From positions 1 to 64,000 of the forward strand of contig DASZPH010000045.1 in assembly GCA_035550375.1 (NCBI GenBank): a stretch of DNA of 64,000 nucleotides, written 5' to 3'. Positions 40,114 through 48,125 of this stretch are shown one piece after another. The notes beneath the pieces are model-generated. The model did not search any database. It was not told where the DNA came from and was given only the letters and a program-made list of their open reading frames with translations. Made by a program: the position numbers and the translations under genes. Positions within the stretch are counted from its first letter, which is position 1. Every line of letters starts with the position of its first letter. The DNA comes from DASSFG01 sp035550375 (GTDB lineage: Bacteria; Planctomycetota; Planctomycetia; Pirellulales; JAICIG01).

Positions 40114-41349
40114 TCAACCCGGTGCGCCGCTCAGCACGTTCAGCGACTCGAACTCTCCTGCCAAGACCGCATCCGGACGGACGTCCAGCCAATCGCGCAA
40201 GATGGTCGCATAGACCCGACGGAAATCGACCGACATTTTCAGGTCGCCGTCCTCCAGGTCGAGCAAACGCGGCGTGCCGCCAAACAGGCCGCCGCGCACG
40301 AGCCCACCCGTCAGGAACATCGGGCCAGCCGTGCCGTGATCGGTGCCCGCCGAGGCGTTCTCAGCCACGCGCCGGCCGAACTCGCTGAACGTCATCACCA
40401 ACACGCGCTCGATGAGCTTCGCCTCAGTCAGATCGTTAACGAATGCCGCCAGCGCGCCGCTCAACTCGTTGAGCAGCCGGGCGTGCGTGTCCGCCTGTGC
40501 CGCGTGCGTGTCGTATCCCGAGTGCACCAAGTAATACACGCGCGTGGGCAAATCGGCCTCGATCAACCGGGCGACCATGCCAAGCTGCTCGCCGAGCTGA
40601 TTGGCTGGATAGGTGGCCTTGCCGCGCTCTCGCGCCGCGGCCGCCGCCAGCGCGTCGGCCGTGGTATACGTGTCGAGCGCTGCCCGGCGGACGAAGGCCT
40701 CCAAGTCGTCGGCCGAATGATCTGCGGACGCGACGGCAGTTCGGCGGCGGGACGCCGTCACCACGGATGAGGTCCGGGCGGGAACGTTTTGTACGGCCAG
40801 CTCGTCGAGTCGTGAAAAACTCCCCGCGACCGAACGCCGACTGAGAACCGCCGCCGGCAAGGCGCCTGCGCCCACCAGCATGGCCCCTGGCACGCCCGGC
40901 TGTTGCGGTAATTGATCGAGCGCGCGGCCCAGCCAACCATGGCCCTGGTGCTCCTCGCGATCAAGGCGAGCCGTATGCCAGACGGCCATGCTCACGTCGT
41001 GCGAGCGATTGGGGTTGGGGTAACCGACGCCCTGGACGATCGCCAATCGCTGTTTCTGAAACAGATCGGACATGGCCTGCATCGAGGGGTGCAAGGCGAC
41101 GGCGGCGTCCAGCTTGCATAGTCGCTCTGCCGGCAGCCGCAGCCTTTCGCGATGTTTGGAATAGCCTTCGTCCCGATACGGCACAACGGTGTTGATGCCG
41201 TCGTTGCCGCCGTCAAGCTGGACGACGACCAGCACTCGGTCGTCGGCTTTGGCTTCGACCGCGCGCGCCAGGTGCGCCAGAAAACCGGGCACAGTGGGGG
41301 CCAAGGCAAGGAGCGACGAACGCTTGAGCAAGTTACGACGTGTGAGCAT
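40114..41349 (-). CDS. DUF1501 domain protein with Tat signal (partner of DUF1800)
   Basis: ATG at 41349 has GGAGAA upstream and opens a Tat signal (TRRNLLKRSSLLALAPTVPG), giving 411 residues. The body is DUF1501: VLVVVQLDGGNDGINTVVPY near 55, RSHDVSMAVWHT, YYLVHSGYDTHAAQ, and the late MTFSEFGRRVAENASAGTDH. The gene lies 57 bases downstream of a DUF1800 gene on the same strand, the usual pairing in many bacteria, where both are exported together. Here the pair also follows a BlaI-M56 regulatory pair, see the findings. A palindrome sits in the gap before it. Confidence 0.92.
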   Translation of the reverse strand: MLTRRNLLKRSSLLALAPTVPGFLAHLARAVEAKADDRVLVVVQLDGGNDGINTVVPYRDEGYSKHRERLRLPAERLCKLDAAVALHPSMQAMSDLFQKQRLAIVQGVGYPNPNRSHDVSMAVWHTARLDREEHQGHGWLGRALDQLPQQPGVPGAMLVGAGALPAAVLSRRSVAGSFSRLDELAVQNVPARTSSVVTASRRRTAVASADHSADDLEAFVRRAALDTYTTADALAAAAARERGKATYPANQLGEQLGMVARLIEADLPTRVYYLVHSGYDTHAAQADTHARLLNELSGALAAFVNDLTEAKLIERVLVMTFSEFGRRVAENASAGTDHGTAGPMFLTGGLVRGGLFGGTPRLLDLEDGDLKMSVDFRRVYATILRDWLDVRPDAVLAGEFESLNVLSGAPG

Positions 41350-41365
41350 GGCAGTTCTCCATTTT

Positions 41366-41400
41366 TTGGTAGGGGGGACGAGCGAAGCGAGTCCCACCAA
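41366..41400. repeat. Palindrome between DUF1800 and DUF1501 genes
   Basis: An imperfect inverted repeat runs from TTGGT (41366-41370) through GGGAC, the centre GAGCGAAGCGA and GTCCC to ACCAA (41396-41400). It lies between two co-directional genes, so it may limit read-through or stabilise mRNA ends; similar sequences (GAGCGAAGCGAGTCCC) are typical dispersed elements. Confidence 0.5.
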
Positions 41401-41406
41401 GCCGGA

Positions 41407-42786
41407 CTAACCCAACTGTGCCCGGGGCGAACCGAGCATCGCGGCCACCAGCCGCCAGCAGTTGTCTGGCGTAATCGCCGTTTCTTCCCCCAAAACGGCC
41501 CGCCTGACGCGTTTCGCCTCTTCGTCGGCGCAGTCGGTCCACAACGTTTGTCCCAGAAAGCGGCAGAAGGCGTCGGCGTTGTCTCCGCAGCCGCATCGCT
41601 CGGCCAGCGCATACCAGTCGGCGGGGCCTTGAAGCGATCCGTCGGCCAGCCGCTGAGCGAAATTGCTGCGGGCAATCAGCGAGCGGCTGTTGATCCACGA
41701 GCGGCCGCCCGCCCAGCCAAACACGTTGGGTGGTTCGAACAGATCCTGGTCCATGGCGGCGGCCCATTCCGCCAGCACCAGCGTGCTCGGCGGCGGTTCA
41801 AGGATCTCCAACGCCCGGACTGCGCCGACCACGAATTCCACCGGAGCGAGCACGCGATTGCCGATGTTCCCATCGGCGAAAAAAGCCGCCGATCGAAGCA
41901 CGGTTTCGACGGCCCAACCAACCTGGAGTTTGTGCTCGCGCAAGCCCGCAGCCAGGTCTGCGACCGCCGGCTCTTCGACCTCTCCCATCAAGAGTTCGCA
42001 GACGCGGCGGGCCAAGCGCATGGACGTCGCGGGCTCGCCCAGCAGGATGGCCAGCAGGTCGTCGCCTCGCCAGGATCCCCGTCGGCTGAGAATCGTTTTT
42101 TCGCCGTCGTCGTGGTAGGCTGCCGACTCGCGAAACTCGCGGTTCTTTACCGTCCAGCCGGTGAACGCGCGGGCCGCCTCCTTGATGTCCTCCTCGGTGT
42201 AGTGGCCCACGCCGAGCGTGAACAGCTCCATCAACTCGCGGGCCAGGTTTTCGTTCGGGTGGCCCTTGCGATTTGAATCGGCGTCCAGCCATACGAGCAC
42301 GGCCGGGTGCCTGACCACGGACGAAAGTAAGTTCGTAAAGTTGCCTCGGGCGTGCTGGCGGAACAACTCGTTCTGCTCGCGCATCAGCACCAGGCTCTGC
42401 ACCTTGCGGTTGCTGGTGGCGAAGTGATTGTGCCACATGAGCGTGAGCCGCTCGCCCAAAGGATCGGGTGTAACGAGCATGCGATACAGCCACCACGCCT
42501 TGAGCCGGGCGGGGTTGTCCGAAGCGACCGCCGCATCGCCGATGGTGCGGGCGAGCGATTCGAAGTCGCGCGCGGTCGCGTCGGTGTTCACCTCTCCGTC
42601 CAGCACGCGCGAGATAGCGGCATCGGGTCCATCCCGCAGGTCTTGCTGGAGCACCTGCCACCCCGCGGCAAAGCCGGCTCGGCGGTGCAAATGGACGACT
42701 CGCTTTAACGTCCACGGCGCCGAGTCAGTCGGCTTGTAGGGTGCCCAAGCGGTGGCCAAGGAATCGCTTGTCATAAGATTAAGCAT
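41407..42786 (-). CDS. DUF1800 domain protein
   Basis: The frame is open from 43083, but that part lies antisense-free inside the upstream M56 gene and reads as its shadow; ATG at 42786 is chosen, 25 bases after the M56 stop (an ATG at 42774 is also possible). The 459-residue product shows DUF1800 landmarks: LKRVVHLHRRAGFA near the start, MWHNHFATSNRKV, NELFRQHARGNF, NENLARELMELFTLGVGHYT, and AARAFTGWTV. No signal peptide is evident, as is common for DUF1800, which is thought to be carried out by the Tat partner. It forms a unit with the DUF1501 gene downstream and probably with the M56 gene upstream. Confidence 0.9.
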   Translation of the reverse strand: MLNLMTSDSLATAWAPYKPTDSAPWTLKRVVHLHRRAGFAAGWQVLQQDLRDGPDAAISRVLDGEVNTDATARDFESLARTIGDAAVASDNPARLKAWWLYRMLVTPDPLGERLTLMWHNHFATSNRKVQSLVLMREQNELFRQHARGNFTNLLSSVVRHPAVLVWLDADSNRKGHPNENLARELMELFTLGVGHYTEEDIKEAARAFTGWTVKNREFRESAAYHDDGEKTILSRRGSWRGDDLLAILLGEPATSMRLARRVCELLMGEVEEPAVADLAAGLREHKLQVGWAVETVLRSAAFFADGNIGNRVLAPVEFVVGAVRALEILEPPPSTLVLAEWAAAMDQDLFEPPNVFGWAGGRSWINSRSLIARSNFAQRLADGSLQGPADWYALAERCGCGDNADAFCRFLGQTLWTDCADEEAKRVRRAVLGEETAITPDNCWRLVAAMLGSPRAQLG

Positions 42787-42811
42787 GTGTTCGCCCGCGG
42801 CACCCGCTGGG

Positions 42812-45800
42812 CTACGGCCGGCCTTCGACGACGATGTCGCCCAGGTCTTTGTCCTCGCCCGCCTTCGCTTCCACGCCTTTGAGAGCGGTGCCGATAACCA
42901 TTTCCAGGGTCTGGCCTTGGTACGGACGCGGTGCCGTGGCGTAAGCATGGTAGCGCCAGCCGGGAACCAAGCCGTCGAGCCGGAAGCGGCCGTCCTTGTC
43001 GACGGGAATGTGAGTCGGGTTTGCCTGTAAGCTCGGATGCGGTGCCCAGATAGCCGAGTCGTCGCCCGAGCGGAGGTTCTCAAAGTTCACGGTGAGCGTC
43101 GCATCGTTGATCGGCTCGCCGTCGGCATCCACCAGCCGTCCTTGCACGCTGCCGGCCTCCTCCAGCACGAGTCGAACGGCTTGCTCCGAGCCCGACTCGA
43201 TGAATCGGCCGCCCGCCAGGTTTCGGTCTCGGTGAAAGACGAACACCTTGCGCCGTTCACCCGGGCGCAAATCCTGGATTTCAAATTCCGGCCCGTCGAG
43301 GCCCTGCCACCCAAACCGCTCGTTGGCGCCGTAGACTTGGAACTTGCTCACCGGTTCGCCCGCCGCGTCCACCACCTGCACCTTCACCGGGCGGCTGGCG
43401 AACAAGGGCATATCGACGCGGATGCTTCCTTTCCCGCTCGTCGCCGGGACTTCGGCAAGGCGTTCGTAGTTGGTCGGCATGAGGTAGAACGGAATGGTGG
43501 GAAACACCTTCGTTCCGCCCAGGTCTTCGCTGCCTGAGATGTCGTCGGCCCCCAACCCACGCGGGAAACGGTCGATGCCGTCTCGGTCCATCGCCCGGCC
43601 GTCGTAGCGAAACGCCAGAACGCCGCGACTTGGCAACACCGGTACGCGGAATTCCCCCTTGGCGTTGGTCCAGTACAGGCCGTCAACGTACGCCTGCCGC
43701 AGTCCTGGAATGGCCTCCTCCAACTCGCGATTGCGGAAGAGATAGCAGCTCATTTCTCCGGTGAAGGGCCTGTCCGTCTCGGCGTCGAAGACGCGCCCCT
43801 CGGCCCACAGCCCGCGTTTCAGCCGGAAATCCTGTTGAATCAGGTTCTCGCTGCCGGTGGTGTCGGCGCTGCGAGCGACGGGAACGTACGGAACGTCGCC
43901 GGTGGCGAAGGCCACAAGTGCATTTTCGCTGCCGATCGGCAACCCCTTGATCAGATAGCGACCGCCTTCGTCCGTCGTGGCAGCAAAATGCTCGCGCTCT
44001 CGACTGGTGCTCACTCGTTGTCCGTGAACCTGGAAGGCTCGCACGATCGCGCCGGCGATCGGTTCTCCCGTATCGAGATCGAGCACTCGCCCCTTCACGG
44101 CCTTCGACGGGCCGACGGCATGGACAAACTCATTCGGGTACAGTGTCAACGAGCCGCCCTGCGTGTGCCGGTCCTCTTCGATCACAATCTTCTCGCCCGG
44201 CTCGTTCCGCGCTATGATTTCCGTCGCTTCGATGCCGTCGCCTTGCACCAACAATTGCACGAACCGCTTCGGCCCGATATCGCGCAGCTCGAACCAGCCT
44301 TCGGCGTCGCTCGTGGCCGTGGGCAACACCTCTCGCAATTGGACGGGCTCGATCACGGCCATCAAGAAGGTGACCCTCGCGCTCAAGACGGCGTTCTTCG
44401 CCCCGCGAGCTTCGGCTTCCTGGACACTCCAGGAGCCCCGGTCGCTTTCGTCGTTGAACCAACGGATGCGAACCGTGGCACCGGCTACGGGACGGCCGTC
44501 GATATCGACGAGCCGACCGCGAATTGGATCACCAGCCGCCGGCAAGTTGATCGCCCCGACCCGGCCTGCCGCCAAGGCGCTTGCCAGCGCCGCGACGATG
44601 CCCTCCGGCGGTTGCATGTTTGGGCGAATCTCGCCCGGCGAGGTGAAAACGAAACCGTGACCTGGCGCCCTGACCACGATCCGATCGTTGTAGCTCCAAG
44701 TCGCGGGGACGTCTTCCGCAATCGCTGGCGGCTCGGCGAAACGATACCGGCCGTCTTCCCCGGTCGTCGCCAAAAGCTGCGGCGGCTGAGGTTGCACGTC
44801 GTGGACCCGCGAGCGGATCCAATAGAATTTGGCTCCCGGCACGGGTTTGCCGTCAGCACCCCTCACGATACCCTGGAACTGGTTGTCTGACGCGGGCTGC
44901 CCGTTGTCGCCATGACGATTTGACTCATCGGCAGCATCCGCGTCTTTTCGTTTCTCTTCCGTCCTCACGGCCTGATCCGGCGGAGTCTCGCTCTCCCCGG
45001 CCGGCTCCTCTTTGGTCTGTTGCTCGGCCGCCTTCGCCGCACTTTCAGGCCCCGTTTGCGCGTCGGCCGAGCGTGAACCTAGACCGACGAAGCCCGCGGC
45101 CAGGGTGCCGACCAGACCGCCGGCAATCACGACCGCGAGCAAGAGGTTGCCGGCGCGAGTCGAAAGCGATCGCGAGGAATCCATGATCCGCGTGACGCGC
45201 TTGGCCAGGATCGACCGTAGCGATACGATGGCGACCGCCGTCGCGCCGACCGGCGCCGCCGAAAGCTCGGCGATCTCCAAAAGACCACGTGCGTAACGTG
45301 AGCGATCTCCGCCAAACTGCACGACATAGTCGTCGCACACTTCCTCGGCGGCCGCCTCAAGCCGGCGGGTAAGGAGCCAAACAAGCGGTTGGTAGAAAAA
45401 CGTCGCCTCGGCCAGCCGACCCATGAGGTTCCAGCCGGCGTCGCCGCGGCACAAATGAGCCAACTCGTGTATCAACACGTCGTGCGCGGGCAGCGAGAAG
45501 TCGGCCTCTGGCAGCAGCACCTTGGGCCGCCGCCAGCCCGCCAGGCAGGGGCTGCTCAGGTACGGGGTGCGCAGCACCCGCGGGGCGGTAACGTCGAGCG
45601 ATGCCGCCAGTTCCCGGCAGATGTCTTGTATGGCAGGCTCGGCTGACACGGCCTGTTGGCATAGCCGCTTCAACTGGCGCCATGCGTTCGTCAGACGCAT
45701 CAGCAGCCAGGCCGACGCCGACAGCCAGACAAGCGCGATCCCCAGCGCCGCCACGCCGAACGGTCGCACGTGAAACAATTCCGAAGAGTTGGCGCCGGTA

Positions 45801-46345
45801 CGAGTGGCCCCGCCCACCGCCGATTCCGTCGACGGCTCTTGCGGCATTCTGGTCGGCCCGACTCCGTCGGCCGCCGGGGATTCCGTGCGTCCGTATGGTA
45901 GCGATGGCTGAGGCGTCGCGGGTAATAAACCGATTTCGGTCTGTAAAGAATCGCCCTCCAGCGTCCTTGACGGCCAGGGCGTCGATTCGCCAGCCGGCGG
46001 TTCGGCCATGCGTGGCGGTACGACGAAAGTTGAGCCGGCCGGCTCGGCACCGGCCAGGACAGGCGTGCTCAACTCCTCGTACGTCCACGCCGCGGGCATC
46101 CGCAGCGACCAGCCTGAAACGCCGGCCGACGCCAAAACCCCACTTGCCAGCGGACAAACGATTGCCGTGGCCAAGGTGGTGCGGTAGATCGCAGACTGCA
46201 ACGCCGACCCGCGTCGGCGCAGCAACCAGGCAATCGTCAACCCCACTGCAATCAACAACGTCGACTGCAGGAACCAGTTCGCCGCGAAGGAGACGACGGC
46301 GCCGGCCCCGTCGAGCACGACCATTTGCATCCGAAGCCAACTCAT
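42812..46345 (-). CDS. M56 (BlaR1-like) membrane metallopeptidase with large carboxypeptidase-regulatory-like C-terminus
   Basis: The 1177-residue protein has membrane helices at about 24-42, 55-75, 196-217 and 398-422. Between the third and fourth lies the cytoplasmic M56 zinc peptidase domain with HELAH (293-297) and the downstream Glu in EEVCDDYV. The C-terminal 700 residues are extracytoplasmic: a Glu/Asp-rich linker, then several carboxypeptidase-regulatory-like beta sandwiches (GIVRGADGKPVPGAKFYWIR, GRLVDIDGRPVAGATVRIRW, GRVLDLDTGEPIAGAIVRAF, GRLVDADGEPINDATLTVNF). By analogy with BlaR1/MecR1, binding outside would activate the peptidase to destroy the BlaI repressor encoded just upstream (10-base gap). 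The usual penicillin-sensor domain is absent and replaced by the sandwiches. Confidence 0.92.
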   Translation of the reverse strand: MSWLRMQMVVLDGAGAVVSFAANWFLQSTLLIAVGLTIAWLLRRRGSALQSAIYRTTLATAIVCPLASGVLASAGVSGWSLRMPAAWTYEELSTPVLAGAEPAGSTFVVPPRMAEPPAGESTPWPSRTLEGDSLQTEIGLLPATPQPSLPYGRTESPAADGVGPTRMPQEPSTESAVGGATRTGANSSELFHVRPFGVAALGIALVWLSASAWLLMRLTNAWRQLKRLCQQAVSAEPAIQDICRELAASLDVTAPRVLRTPYLSSPCLAGWRRPKVLLPEADFSLPAHDVLIHELAHLCRGDAGWNLMGRLAEATFFYQPLVWLLTRRLEAAAEEVCDDYVVQFGGDRSRYARGLLEIAELSAAPVGATAVAIVSLRSILAKRVTRIMDSSRSLSTRAGNLLLAVVIAGGLVGTLAAGFVGLGSRSADAQTGPESAAKAAEQQTKEEPAGESETPPDQAVRTEEKRKDADAADESNRHGDNGQPASDNQFQGIVRGADGKPVPGAKFYWIRSRVHDVQPQPPQLLATTGEDGRYRFAEPPAIAEDVPATWSYNDRIVVRAPGHGFVFTSPGEIRPNMQPPEGIVAALASALAAGRVGAINLPAAGDPIRGRLVDIDGRPVAGATVRIRWFNDESDRGSWSVQEAEARGAKNAVLSARVTFLMAVIEPVQLREVLPTATSDAEGWFELRDIGPKRFVQLLVQGDGIEATEIIARNEPGEKIVIEEDRHTQGGSLTLYPNEFVHAVGPSKAVKGRVLDLDTGEPIAGAIVRAFQVHGQRVSTSREREHFAATTDEGGRYLIKGLPIGSENALVAFATGDVPYVPVARSADTTGSENLIQQDFRLKRGLWAEGRVFDAETDRPFTGEMSCYLFRNRELEEAIPGLRQAYVDGLYWTNAKGEFRVPVLPSRGVLAFRYDGRAMDRDGIDRFPRGLGADDISGSEDLGGTKVFPTIPFYLMPTNYERLAEVPATSGKGSIRVDMPLFASRPVKVQVVDAAGEPVSKFQVYGANERFGWQGLDGPEFEIQDLRPGERRKVFVFHRDRNLAGGRFIESGSEQAVRLVLEEAGSVQGRLVDADGEPINDATLTVNFENLRSGDDSAIWAPHPSLQANPTHIPVDKDGRFRLDGLVPGWRYHAYATAPRPYQGQTLEMVIGTALKGVEAKAGEDKDLGDIVVEGRP

Positions 46346-46355
46346 GACGATTCCC

Positions 46356-46730
46356 TCACTTTTTGTTGCGTCGGTTGATGAGCTTGCGAATTTCCGCGAT
46401 TTCTTCCCGCGAGACGCTTTCGTCCTTCAGCAGATGCGCCACCAGACTTCCTACGCTGCCGCCAAACACGCGCTCGACGAGGTCGCGCGTGGCACTCTCT
46501 TTGAATTCGTGTTCTTGGACGAGAGGGAAGAACAGGAAGGTGCGGTCGTGGGCCTGATGTGAAACGGCCCCTTTCTCTTCGAGGCCGCGCAACAGCGTCT
46601 GCACGGTGCTGTGAGCGATCGCCTCCCTGGCGTTCAAGGCGTCGGTGATTTCGCGGGCCGTCGCCCGCCCGCGCTCCCACAAGACCTGCATGATAAGGAG
46701 TTGCACTCGGCCAAGCTGCGACGATGCCAT
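46356..46730 (-). CDS. BlaI/MecI/CopY-family repressor
   Basis: The 124-residue protein has the winged-helix domain of the family: LGRVQLLIMQVLWERGRATA, EITDALNAREAIAHSTVQTL, LRGLEEKGAVSHQAHDRTFLFFPL (given in parts; about residues 5-75), then the C-terminal dimerisation helices with the scissile-region-like VGSLVAHLLKDE. BlaI repressors bind dyads as dimers and are cleaved or released when the partner M56 protein is activated. The M56 gene follows by 10 bases. A repeated GACTAAA element lies 36 bases upstream of the ATG and is the likely binding site, which would make the operon self-repressed. Confidence 0.94.
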   Translation of the reverse strand: MASSQLGRVQLLIMQVLWERGRATAREITDALNAREAIAHSTVQTLLRGLEEKGAVSHQAHDRTFLFFPLVQEHEFKESATRDLVERVFGGSVGSLVAHLLKDESVSREEIAEIRKLINRRNKK

Positions 46731-46766
46731 TCGAAGGTCCTCTGCTGGTCGCGATGTAATTTATGG

Positions 46767-46787
46767 GACTAAATCTACTAGACTAAA
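46767..46787 (-). promoter_or_regulatory. Probable BlaI operator
   Basis: GACTAAA at 46767-46773 is repeated at 46781-46787 with TCTACTA between, a 14-base direct period; TCTACTAGA across the junction is itself a small palindrome. It stands 36 bases before the BlaI start, the right place to block the promoter. Assignment rests on position and repeat structure only. Confidence 0.55.
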
Positions 46788-46951
46788 CGACGCCTGTCAA
46801 CCTTTTTGCGTGCGCCGCGGCCCTCCAAGGCGATGTCGGGGAACGAACGCAGCGAGCAGGCACGAACGCCGCATCGCAAAAGGGTCAGAGCATCCGGCCG
46901 CAGCGAAGGTGAGCGTCGACGGCGGGGAACGCCCCTGGCGTTGGCCGGCCG

Positions 46952-47194
46952 TTAGCCTGAGAAGACGATCGCCAGTCCCGGCAAGGCCTGCCGTAGGTCG
47001 TCGATGCCGGCGGGCGTGACATGCGTGCCGCTGAGTACCAGCATCTGCAGGCGCGTGAGATGTTTCAAATAGTCGAGCCCCGCGTCGCTCACTTCCGTGC
47101 CCGAGAGATCAAGCACGTCGACGTCGTCCAGGTTCTCCAGGCTTTTCAAGTCGTCGTCGCCAATGTGGGTGCTGCTCAAGTTGACATACGACAT
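46952..47194 (-). CDS. Small leucine-rich-repeat protein
   Basis: The 80-residue product consists almost only of bacterial leucine-rich repeats: VNLSSTHIGDDDLKSL, VDVLDLSGTEVSDAGLDYL, LQMLVLSGTHVTPAGIDDL and a short end. Such repeats mediate protein binding. It starts 10 bases after the ispH stop and so is probably the last gene of that operon. At three repeats it is unusually short; it may be a complete small adaptor or the surviving end of a longer protein, but the ATG and the clean stop argue for the former. There is no signal peptide, so a cytoplasmic partner is expected, possibly one of the kinases encoded upstream. Confidence 0.75.
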   Translation of the reverse strand: MSYVNLSSTHIGDDDLKSLENLDDVDVLDLSGTEVSDAGLDYLKHLTRLQMLVLSGTHVTPAGIDDLRQALPGLAIVFSG

Positions 47195-47204
47195 GGCCGC
47201 AGCC

Positions 47205-48125
47205 TCAACGAACTTCGACGGGCAGGGGGAACTCGACTTGCTCTTCTCTTAACGAGTGTTCTTCGACCGTGGCGCCGAACCAGTCGCACAAGGCCGTGAT
47301 GCACTCCTGCACCAGGTCCTCCGGCGCGCTGGCGCCGGCTGTGACGACCACCGTTTCCTTGCCCGCGAACCATTGGGGGTCAAGTTCGGCGGCGCCGTCG
47401 ACCAACCAGGCCGGACAGCCGAATTCGCGGGCCACTTCGACCAGGCGGTTGCTGTTCGAGCTGTTGCGGCTTCCCACAACCAGCACCGCGTCGGCCCGCG
47501 GCAGCAGGTCTTTGAGGGACTCTTGCCGATTCTGGGTGGCGTAGCAGATGTCCTCGCGCGGAGCGCCAATGCAATTGGGAAACCGTTTCTTGAGGCGCTC
47601 GACGATGACGTTCGCCTCATCGACACTGAGCGTCGTCTGCGTGAGGTAGGCCACCTTGTCCGGCTGGTCGACCTCGACCCTCTCCACGTCCTCTGCCGTC
47701 TCGACGAGTTGGATCCGGCCGGGCGCGTATCCCAGCGTGCCCACGACTTCGTCGTGGCCGTCGTGGCCGATCAGCACGATGGCATAGCCTTTTTCGGCAA
47801 ACTTCACTGCCTCCAGGTGCACCTTGCGAACCAGGGGGCAGGTGGCGTCGATCACGTTGAGTCCCCGTTTGTGTGCATCCTGCTGCACCGCCGGCGAGAC
47901 TCCGTGCGCGCTATACATCAAGTTCGCGCCGGGCGGCACCTCCGACAGGTCGCCGACGAACACGACCCCCTTGGTCCGAAACCTTTCGACGACGTGGCGA
48001 TTGTGAACGATCTCGTGAAATACGTAGAGCGGCGTACCGAAGAGTTCGATCGCTCGGTCGAGCGCCTCGATCGCCATGTTCACTCCCGCACAAAAGCCTC
48101 GCGGCGCAGCGAGCAGAATTTTCAT
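47205..48125 (-). CDS. ispH: 4-hydroxy-3-methylbut-2-enyl diphosphate reductase
   Basis: IspH reduces HMBPP to isopentenyl and dimethylallyl diphosphate, the last step of the MEP pathway, using a 4Fe-4S cluster. All key residues are visible: the three cluster cysteines in RGFCAGV, DATCPLV and EDICYATQNRQ, the substrate residues in HEIVHN and SAHGVSP, Glu in GHDEVVGTLG, Thr in LTQTTLSVDE and the SRNSSNSNRL block. ATG at 48125 is chosen (306 residues) because GGAG lies 7 bases upstream; it overlaps the stop of the receiver-kinase gene as ATGA, so translation is coupled. Placement of an essential isoprenoid gene inside a two-component operon is unusual. The small LRR gene follows by 10 bases. 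Confidence 0.97.
   Translation of the reverse strand: MKILLAAPRGFCAGVNMAIEALDRAIELFGTPLYVFHEIVHNRHVVERFRTKGVVFVGDLSEVPPGANLMYSAHGVSPAVQQDAHKRGLNVIDATCPLVRKVHLEAVKFAEKGYAIVLIGHDGHDEVVGTLGYAPGRIQLVETAEDVERVEVDQPDKVAYLTQTTLSVDEANVIVERLKKRFPNCIGAPREDICYATQNRQESLKDLLPRADAVLVVGSRNSSNSNRLVEVAREFGCPAWLVDGAAELDPQWFAGKETVVVTAGASAPEDLVQECITALCDWFGATVEEHSLREEQVEFPLPVEVR

Noticed and set aside
42787..43083. N-terminal extension of the DUF1800 frame
   Set aside because: Arg/Ser/Thr-rich sequence lying within the M56 gene in another frame; the DUF1800 fold begins after ATG 42786.
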